Source: Haplomitrium mnioides (Eukaryota > Marchantiophyta > Haplomitriopsida > Calobryales). From it: 49,972 nt of DNA. Below the pieces are notes generated by a model. It had not been told where the DNA came from, made no database searches, and saw only the letters and a list, made by a program, of their open reading frames with translations. Within the stretch, counting starts at the first letter, position 1. Every line of letters begins with the position of its first letter. Below, in pieces: positions 42,905 through 49,972 of the stretch. The stretch covers positions 1 through 49,972 of the forward strand of contig JBNGIS010017718.1 in the NCBI GenBank assembly GCA_049999725.1. Reading direction: 5' to 3'. The translations under genes and the position numbers were made by a program.

Positions 42905-43300
42905 TGAAAAAGATTTCAAAGACCAAATCCAAATGAGTAAAAACTCATAGTGAACTCTAATAGAGTTCTTCAACCAAAGGCAACTCAAGATCCAAGCTAA
43001 GACCAAGAGTATAAGCAAAAGCCAAGCAACTAAAGAGCCTAATTGATTCGAGTGGAACTCCAGAATGAGTAGTGGGGCTAAGAAGCCATTTTATTTATAT
43101 AAGAGAAGAGGGTGCCATCCCTCTTTCTTCACTTACAAGTCACTTCTAATTTCAGCCCTAAAAGTGACTCTCTACCAAAAGTGACTTTGAAGGCAAGTAA
43201 TCCAATCTCAACCCTAAAATTGACTCACTGCCACTTCTTTCCTTCCTTCACTACTCTCTATTTCTTATAAATAGCACAACCTTATACTTGTACTATTACA
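42905..43300 (-). repeat. 5' LTR of the full-length chromovirus
   Basis: On the minus strand it runs from TGTAATAGTACAAG to CTTTTTCA, immediately followed by the primer-binding site. It would drive transcription of the element. Confidence 0.9.
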
Positions 43301-43775
43301 CCTTATTACTTATGCCACAACTTTACGAACCCGTCAGTGGACTTATTGTGGACACCTTATTACTCATGTCACCACTTTACGAACCCCTACTCAGACTTAT
43401 TATGATCACTTTATCACTTATGCCACAACTTTATGAACCCGTCAACAAACTTATTGTAGTCACCTTATCACTTATGCTACAACTTTACGGACCCGTCGAT
43501 AGACTTATTGTGGTCACCTTATCACTCATGTCACTACTTTATGGACTCCTATTCGGACTTATTGTGGTCATCTTATCAATTATGCCACAACTATACCAAC
43601 CCGTCAATAGACTTATCATGTTCAACTTTATCACTCATGTCACTACTTTATAGACCCTTCTATAGACTTATCAAGGTCACATTATCACTCATATCACCAC
43701 TTCACAAACCCTTACAATTACTTATATGGTGAACTTATCACTCATAACACCACTTTAAGGATCCTTAGACATACT
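43301..43775. repeat. 54-bp satellite, right part
   Basis: Continues the array of 37750-38307 after the chromovirus. The cttattg landmark recurs at 43450, 43504 and 43558 (period 54). Removing the element and one CCTTA restores a continuous array. Confidence 0.9.
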
Positions 43776-44090
43776 TAATCTTTTTAGCAACCTTGCTACC
43801 TTGTCTAGCTAAGTGCTTACCTCTTAGGGTTATGTTATTATTGGGAGTTAACAATACATGCGAAAAACTAAAAAAAATTAGGAAAACAAAATAAATGTGG
43901 ATATGATTCCAATCCAACATGCGGAGAGAGCTCACATGTTTGCATCACATGTTTGACAATGTCCAAGACAACAACAAAGAGACCATGATGACAATGGAGC
44001 TGTTGAATGAGTTGGGAGTTTCCATGCAAAGCAGTCCCAAGATATGTAGCCATAGTCGAATACCTTGAAAACAACTCCGCTATAAAAGAT
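43776..44090. other. AT-rich spacer, no gene seen
   Basis: Lies between the satellite and the next minisatellite. A TATA-like gctataaaagatg occurs at 44078-44090 with no convincing downstream gene. Confidence 0.35.
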
Positions 44091-44094
44091 GCAG

Positions 44095-44590
44095 AATGCA
44101 TCCAACCAGCCTTCAAGTTCAAAAACCGTTCCAGGAATCTATGTGAACCCAACCAGCCTTCAAGTTCAAAAACCGTTCTNNNNNNNNNNCTATGTGAACC
44201 CAACCAGCCTTCAAGTTCAAAAACCATTCCACGAACCCAACCAGCCTTCAAGTTCAAAAACCATTCCACGAACCCAACTAGCCTTCAAGTTCAAAAACCG
44301 TTCCATGAATCTATGTGAAGCCAACCAGCCTTCAAGTTCAAAAACCGTTCCTCGAACCTATGTGAACCCAACCAGCCTTCAAGTTCAAAAACCATTCCAC
44401 GAACCCAACCAGCCTTCAAGTTCAAAAACCGTTCCACTAATCTATTTGAACCCAGCCAATCTTCAAGTTCAAAAACAGTTCCATGAATCTACTTGAACCC
44501 AACCAATCTTCAAGTTCAAAAATCTTTCCAAGAATCTAAACTATCAAGTTCAAAAATCTTTCCAAGAATCTAAACTATCGTCAGATTCAG
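44095..44590 (+). repeat. Minisatellite of ~37- and ~48-bp units
   Basis: About eleven units share aaccagccttcaagttcaaa and a ccgttcc or ccattcc end. Short units are 37 bp (44232 to 44269) and long units add aatctatgtg-like sequence. The array contains a 10-N gap. Frames encoding NPTSLQVQKPF repeats are by-products. It lies about 1.4 kb beyond the 3' end of the HSP70-like pseudogene. Confidence 0.88.
44180..44189. other. Assembly gap, 10 N
   Basis: Ten N inside the minisatellite. The array length here is not reliable. Confidence 0.95.
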
Positions 44591-45945
44591 AGGAACTGTA
44601 CACCAAGGTTCCAATCGATCACAGGATGATAAAATTGGAAATATTGAATGCAAATTATGGAAGTTTAGAGTAGTTATTGAGATAGTAGTACTTATTGCAG
44701 TACGGCCGCCTTTACAGTAGACTGCTTGTTAACCGAGCCATTGATGACGGGGGTAGAAATTACAATCCAAACAATGTTGTATTAACTCGGAATGGGAAAA
44801 TTCATTGCGAATTTACATGCCCACTTACAATGCTTTGCAGCTCACAGTAGAGCAGAGTAGTGTACACTGAAGAAATATCATCCGTGGCTACGTACTCTAC
44901 TTTTCCTCGTCGCAGCTTCCAAACAGAAACGTACTTCATTCATGAATATCACAGAAGATGAAAGTGTTCGATTGGAACACACTTATCCACTTGTGCATGC
45001 CACTCTTTTCAGCGACAATGACATTGATCAGTTGCGTGCAGCGTGCTTGCACACACGATTTTATTACAGGCTACATACCACCAGTTTTAGTCGTCTTGAC
45101 TGACTGCACGTAGGGCTTATTTTGGAAATCTTGGAATCTCATAACTTAGAGTCGAAGCCAACTCACTTGGGTTCAACGAAGAGATTGTGCACAATATCGT
45201 GATTTTGTTCACACTGAATTGCAGTCACGATTACTCTCATCAATCTTAAAACACATCTTCGTTTGTGAAATTGCAGCCACATTCGCACTTGTGTATGGCC
45301 ACCTCGCAGCTGGGATTGAATGAGAGGAGCCAATGAAGCTCATGCCTTGTGAGCAGAGCTGCCTGACCGGCGATTCTGTTTAGAGGATAGAATGGAACCG
45401 AGAGAGGGCATTGGCTGGCACACATGATTTTGGAATTTGACTTCGATGTGAAAAGCATAAATGTGATTGCGTTGGACTGCCTGTCATTTGCGTTTTGGTC
45501 TCGGTTTTTCTTCGAGAATGTCCATTGCTTTATTGTCGACATGCTGTAAATGCCAACCAAGAAGCCTCTGCGTGCATGCAATCAGACTCAATTTTGCAGG
45601 CAAAGGAAAAATTTGCAAGTTTTTCTTCTTTTAAAAACTAAGAATCTCTCCGTTTTGAAATTCATGTTTATGGTTGTCCAGATCGTAATCTCTCCAACAC
45701 TAGACGTTAAAATATGTAGTTAACTAATAGGAAGTGGCTCTCTAGTAGGATGTTAAATACGGTCCATGTGGATGACTAATTAGTTTCCTTCTCAAAGGAA
45801 ACGGGAGGCGTATTCAACAACACTTCACTGGTGAAATTGGAGCCCTGCACGTGCACTTGTATTAAACAACCCCTTCCGTCGTGTACTTAGACCGTGAGTG
45901 ACTTTTGCTGAATAACTGTATTTGTATGTCGACTTGATCAAAATT
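44591..45945. other. Unique-looking DNA, no supported gene
   Basis: Closer to even composition than the repeats to the left. The longest frame is 45246-45581 (minus, 111 codons), with a Cys-rich end (HKCECGCNF) and no family I recognise. It could be an exon; evidence is insufficient. Confidence 0.35.
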
Positions 45946-47264
45946 CAAAGCAGAATAAGTTCTTGAATGCATTCATCAACTTCTATCACCACCTTTCCTC
46001 GTGAAAATATCGCAAAGGGGTCCAGTGTCTGAATATACGAGCTTCTTCCTTGAATGAAAGGTCGAGTAATTTCTGCTCCATACGTTTTTGCGGGATATTC
46101 TCGATAGAATTGGTAAATTGGACAGCCCTATTGCAGCTGCACCCAAACAAACCGCACTTCCAGCATTCTCTGGCTTGATGATACGACCGATTCTGGAAGA
46201 GAAGCGGGACCGAATTCTGCTCATAAGATACGCTGAAGTCGCGAATCCTTCCACTACCATCAGTGCTTTCAGCTCCAGGATGATGCGCTCTCCTATTATA
46301 CCCAAGATGTGGTCCATGGACTACCAAACCCAAAATACTCTTCATGTCTCCAACATTCATTTCGAGCTCTTCATAGTTGAAATTGTTACCACTTGATCCA
46401 TATGGAAAACGATCGAATTCTTCCCACACGAACGACAGCTTTGCAGGCCAGGCAGATCAATACTGGACAAAATTCGCCAACTACAAGGCCTGCCAACTCC
46501 GCACAACACTTCATCTCCCATTGGCACCGTCGTCCCAAATGGCAGGAACAGTGAGGCACCATCGTACATTTTATTTCCAAATGTGGAGACCAAGTCGATT
46601 TCTCAGCTCGATTAGAATGAACTCTGAAATTTTCCGTAGAAAGTTGGTGATTGCACATTGCGTTGTCAATCCCGGGGTAAGTTTGACTAGTCGGTTGAAC
46701 AATGGTTGGATCCCGCCAGAACAAGTTTGAATTCGGCACAAAAAATACCTATTCTGGTGAATCACCCACAATTTTCTTGTCGTTGTCAGCTTTCGCTTGC
46801 GAGTGGTGGGACTGTAAAACTTTCAAGCGTCGAACATACCTTGGCCAACCCCACTTTTGCAAAGTGAACGAGGCAGAAACGGGACCAGGAAAGTACAATA
46901 AACGTGTTTGTGTTTTCGCGTAGGGCTTTGCTCCAGCTGTGGACTGAGATGGACAATCGTAAAAAGTGTAGATATCATTCGGCTGCTCAACGTGAGCATA
47001 GGCGAATCCTGAAAACGTCGTACCAAAATCTATCCACCGCAAATTTGGCACTTTCGATGACATTGGACATTTCTGCTGGAGCAACAGTTTCTCCTTCACA
47101 ATGCCAGTGCTCTCGATAGATTTGCATGTCTGGAGCGCGTCTATTTGAAGAGCAGTGAAAATACTGTATTTGAGTGAATCTCGCAACTGTACTGAACGTA
47201 CTTTACAATACCTCCGACTCAGACGTTCTGGCAGTAAGATTTCCGTAAATCCAATCAAATCCAA
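45946..47264 (-). pseudogene. HSP70-like (HSPA12-type) paralogue, broken
   Basis: Pieces in several minus-strand frames parallel the intact gene next door. 46749-47264 has WIDFGTTFSGFAYAH and AGAKPYAKTQT. 46571-46771 ends ITNFLRKISEFILIEL, parallel to residues 168-183 of the neighbour. CLTVPAIWDDGA and, in another frame, AELAGLVVGEFC follow near 46470-46560. 45986-46429 has NYEELEMNVGDM. 45976-46317 has MVVEGFATSAYLMSRIRS and GSAVCLGAAAIGLS. Missing are about 45 residues after the WGW segment and about 140 central residues with the second phosphate motif (VDVGGGTVDL). Frameshifts and these deletions abolish the ATPase domain. It is head to head with the intact gene, an inverted duplication. 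Confidence 0.85.
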
Positions 47265-47496
47265 TATTGTTGAGGCTAATTAGAAAGATCCTTTCCTTAA
47301 TCAATTATAGGAAGCGCAGACTGAAACCGAAACTTGATTGCTTGCAGCCTCTGGTAAACATTTGTACCGCAGTGCTGGCCGTTTCTAGTAAATTTTCATT
47401 CCGGGTTGTGAACAGTGGAGTGGTTCTTTATAGACCTCGAGTTTGTTCGTTCGAAGGCATCGTCCCCGTTCTATGAGCCCATCGTGTTTGAGAGAG
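47265..47496. promoter_or_regulatory. Short spacer between the head-to-head HSP70-like genes
   Basis: About 230 bp separate the two divergent coding starts. A TATA-like ctttatagacc lies at 47428-47438, 59 bp before the favoured ATG. I see no strong heat-shock element; gttcgttcgaag (47447-47458) is at best a partial one. Confidence 0.35.
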
Positions 47497-49326
47497 ATGA
47501 GTGTCAACGATGTCCAGAGTGTGGTTGACGAAGCTAAGATTGTAGTAGGGCTCGATTTCGGAACCACATTTTCTGGATTTGCATATGCTCACACAAGCAG
47601 TCCTGAGGAAATCTATACATACTTTGAATGGCCGTCGCAAGGAAAAGCCGGTGCCAAGCCCTATTGTAAAACACAGACCAGCTTATGGTACATGCCTGGG
47701 GAGACCCCAAAGACGTACACTCTTCGCGGGTGGGGATGGTCAGGATATGTTGATTATCTACAGTCTTTGCGGCCATCAAGGAATGCGAGGACGAATGCCC
47801 GAAATTCAATTGAGTTTTCGTCCGCATCTGTGGGAAAAAACGTTTCGCAGAAGTCGGGTTACTTCGTGACGAAGTTCAAACTTCTGCTCGCCGAAGGCGG
47901 TGACTGTTCGTCGTTGCCAGAAGGTCTGAGTTTGGAAAACACCATTTCGGATTATTTAAGAAGCATAGCAGAACTCGTCATGGATGAGGTGAAACTTAGA
48001 TTCGGCAGTCACATTACTAAGAGGAACATACGCTGGTGCATTACGGTTCCCACGATATGGAGTGAACGAGCCAAACAGCAAATGACTATTTTCACACAGA
48101 TTGCTGGGCTTGTAAGCGGTCCGTATTGTGAAGACGACGATTGCAGTCAACATCCTCTAGTCACTGTGCTAGAGCCTGAGGCGGCATCGTTGTATTGCTG
48201 TTCTAAGGAGAACGTGAACCTTTCGATGGGTGACAAATTTCTTGTCGTGGATGTCGGAGGCGGTACTGTTGATTTAGTGATGCATGAAAAACTCACGAAC
48301 TCTGCCGATTTCAAAGTGAAGGAAGTATGTAAGAGCACAGGAGGTTTATGCGGAGGAACTTACGTGGATGAAAGTTTCTTCAAATTCATAAACACAAGAA
48401 TAGGCTGTTTTGAGAAATTTTCCAGGGATAATCCAGCAATCCTGTTGCAATTGACAAGCTGGTGGGAAAGATACAAATGTGATTTCGATTACGATGGTCT
48501 TTCTTCGTGCACTTACGACCTACTACCCTTACCGACGAAGTTGGCAACAGCGTGGGAACAGTACGCCTCTGCAAATGGGATCATGGAAGACTGTGGCTAT
48601 GATGAGTTGGAGATTTCAACTGATGACTTTAAAAACATTTTTGATCCTGTTATTGACAATATTCTACGACTCATTGCAGATTGTATGCGACCGGATGTAA
48701 AAGCTATCATGGTTGTTGGTGGATTTTCAGCTTCACCGTACTTGTTGCGAAAGATTAGGAGTGCCTTTACTTCTGTGGTGCCAGAGATTATTTGTCCTCC
48801 TCTGCCTGGGTCTGCAGTGTGCTGCGGAGCCGTTCGGTTTGGAATATCAAAAGCAGACATCATCATGTCTCGCGTATCGAGGAAAACATATGGAATCGAG
48901 ACCTCCGCAGAGTTTATGCGGGGCTATCATTCGAATGAAAAAGCTATTTACGACGATGAAGGAAGAGTTTTATGCAGCCAAGTATTCCTGGTGTTTGTAA
49001 GGAAAGGACGTGAAGTACCAGTCAATCATATTGTGAAGCATACCGTGAATGCAGTAAGACGCACACAAAAGGAAATTATCCTGAGAGTTTTTTGCAGTGA
49101 CGACACTCAAGAAACAAAGTATGTGTCAGATGCTGGCGTTATGGAAGTGGGAAGTTTTGTAGTTCCAATTCCCACATACGAATCTCTTGGATCTATACCC
49201 CGGGTGGAAGTGTCAATGCGCTTTGGTCGGACCCATATTGAAGTTTCTGCAGTGGGTGTCAACTTCACCAGCAATCCAGACACTGCCCCCAAGATCCCTG
49301 TTTTTTTCCAGAGGCAGATACTTTGA
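47497..49326 (+). CDS. HSP70 superfamily ATPase, HSPA12-like
   Basis: A single uninterrupted frame. The favoured start is the ATG at 47497 (609 codons), because MSVNDVQ aligns with the MSSKVPN start-like region of the paralogue; the frame is open from an upstream ATG at 47443 (627 residues, used for numbering). The actin/HSP70 fold is clear: phosphate-1 LDFGTTFSGFAYAH (37-50), VPTIWSERA (202-210), LEPEAAS (243-249), phosphate-2 VVDVGGGTVDL (268-278), GGLCGGTYVDE (300-310), adenosine motif IMVVGGFSASPYL (422-434) and GSAVCCGAVRFG (456-467). The last ~150 residues are shorter than a canonical HSP70 substrate domain and there is no EEVD tail, as in HSPA12 proteins. It probably binds and hydrolyses ATP; the client is unknown. 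No signal peptide or membrane segment seen, so cytosolic or nuclear. No intron is evident. The closest relatives cannot be named without a search. Confidence 0.92.
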   Translation: MSVNDVQSVVDEAKIVVGLDFGTTFSGFAYAHTSSPEEIYTYFEWPSQGKAGAKPYCKTQTSLWYMPGETPKTYTLRGWGWSGYVDYLQSLRPSRNARTNARNSIEFSSASVGKNVSQKSGYFVTKFKLLLAEGGDCSSLPEGLSLENTISDYLRSIAELVMDEVKLRFGSHITKRNIRWCITVPTIWSERAKQQMTIFTQIAGLVSGPYCEDDDCSQHPLVTVLEPEAASLYCCSKENVNLSMGDKFLVVDVGGGTVDLVMHEKLTNSADFKVKEVCKSTGGLCGGTYVDESFFKFINTRIGCFEKFSRDNPAILLQLTSWWERYKCDFDYDGLSSCTYDLLPLPTKLATAWEQYASANGIMEDCGYDELEISTDDFKNIFDPVIDNILRLIADCMRPDVKAIMVVGGFSASPYLLRKIRSAFTSVVPEIICPPLPGSAVCCGAVRFGISKADIIMSRVSRKTYGIETSAEFMRGYHSNEKAIYDDEGRVLCSQVFLVFVRKGREVPVNHIVKHTVNAVRRTQKEIILRVFCSDDTQETKYVSDAGVMEVGSFVVPIPTYESLGSIPRVEVSMRFGRTHIEVSAVGVNFTSNPDTAPKIPVFFQRQIL

Positions 49327-49972
49327 CGCTGTTTCTTTTTGCATGCTATACCACCAATAACTTTTCTCAGAATTAATGAAGGAAATCGTTCGTTGAAAGG
49401 CACTTGTGCTCATTGATGCACAGCCCAAGAATTAAGAAATGGTTAATGCAATGCAATCGTCGTTTGGAATCGTAGACGATGTTGGAGAAACTCAAACCCA
49501 TTGCATTTGCTAAATCTGTTTGGAAGCATGATGTCGCATCTCCAAATCATTCATGAATTAGTACTCCATGTTCAAAGTAGCGCTGTTGAATCCAGTCATG
49601 GCACTGCAGTTCTCATTTGTAGCGACATTAGACACACGTCCACTCTGGGAATGATATGCGGGCATTTCGAAGTGCAACGAATTGATCACAGAACACAAAA
49701 CAGAAGCGAGAGTTCGAAACTGGAATCTTTTGAATTGAAAGACGACGTACATTCGTGTTGGCGGCCTCAGCAGGAAACGATGGCGTGTTGTACTCCATTA
49801 GGAAATTACAGTACCTAGTTAAACTTAACTATGATAAAGACTTGTTACGTTTGTAGATTCAGGTTTGCTTCCATTTACTTTGGTAAGCGCAAAGAACAGC
49901 CGTCACTAGCAGTTACTTTGAAACCTTACTTCCATTTACTTTGGTATTACTTTGAACCGGAACATGTTATTC
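49327..49972. other. 3' flank of the HSP70-like gene, no further gene seen
   Basis: Contains a short direct repeat (ttccatttactttggta at 49868-49884 and 49930-49946). Frames at 49501-49818 (plus) and 49558-49752 (minus) show no recognisable motif. A polyadenylation signal of the exact AATAAA type is not obvious. Confidence 0.4.

Larger units (their letters stand above)
38308..43300 (-). mobile_element. Full-length Ty3/gypsy chromovirus, 4993 bp, inactive
   Basis: Complete in layout on the minus strand: 5' LTR 42905-43300, PBS, gag, protease, RT, RNase H, integrase, chromodomain, polypurine tract, 3' LTR 38308-38740. The target duplication CCTTA is perfect at 38303-38307 and 43301-43305. The integrase-after-RT order and C-terminal chromodomain place it in the chromoviruses, whose chromodomain is thought to guide integration to heterochromatin. 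Coding frames are broken and catalytic residues altered, so it cannot move on its own. Confidence 0.93.

Noticed and set aside
44007-44496. Frames encoding NPTSLQVQKPF-type repeats
   Set aside because: Readings of the minisatellite, and they run through an assembly gap.
47447-47458. Heat-shock element upstream of the HSP70-like gene
   Set aside because: Only a single imperfect TTC/GAA pair with wrong spacing. HSPA12-type genes need not be heat-induced.
1-49972. tRNA or rRNA genes
   Set aside because: No cloverleaf with A and B boxes and no conserved rRNA segment was noticed by eye. A dedicated tRNA scan would be decisive.

Overview
This window looks like repeat-dense nuclear DNA from a eukaryote, most likely a land plant and perhaps a non-flowering one. 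The reasons are chromodomain-bearing Ty3/gypsy elements primed by initiator tRNA-Met, Ty1/copia remnants, plant-style GT-AG introns, several LTR fragments with TATA boxes, and one intact gene of the HSPA12-like branch of HSP70. The lineage is inference. There are two assembly gaps (9138-9237 and 44180-44189). The only convincingly intact protein gene is the HSP70-like one at 47497-49326. Nearly everything else is mobile-element sequence or decaying genes.

Layout. 1-3400: strand-asymmetric pyrimidine then purine-rich DNA with no recognised gene. 3400-5960: a 5'-truncated copia element on the minus strand. 6640-11850: copy A of a transposase-like gene, split by a 3.14-kb TG...CA insertion (7561-10702) flanked by the 5-bp duplication GCAAC. 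12140-12900: palindromic-core minisatellite. 13560-15000: faint gypsy-like pol debris. 16859-23116: an old LTR element without recognisable pol, carrying a GC-richer interior and interrupted by AT-rich DNA, a 90-bp satellite and a gypsy LTR fragment. 23618-27850 (minus): a decayed, intron-containing gene whose last exons resemble a beta-class DNA amino-methyltransferase, preceded by a possible ParB-like region. 28304-32867 (plus): copy B of the transposase-like gene, head to head with the methyltransferase gene across two divergent TATA boxes, with a 569-bp solo LTR in its first intron. 34475-37014: an internally deleted gypsy chromovirus. 38308-43300: a full-length but dead chromovirus with LTRs, PBS, polypurine tract and target duplication CCTTA, inserted into a 54-bp satellite. 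44090-44590: another minisatellite. 45946-47264 (minus): a broken HSP70-like paralogue, head to head with the intact gene.

The most interesting part is 23.6-33.7 kb. A methyltransferase-like gene and a transposase-like gene share a divergent promoter, and introns of both hold the same family of minisatellite built on a self-complementary TGCGCGCA-type core. The core also recurs 3' of both transposase-like copies. This could be the remains of one composite mobile element that paired a transposase with a DNA methyltransferase. In this copy stops, frameshifts and altered motifs show both genes are decayed. Searching the rest of the genome for intact copies would test the idea.

Nested insertions give a partial order of events: the chromovirus post-dates the 54-bp array, the 3.14-kb insertion post-dates copy A, and the solo LTR post-dates copy B.
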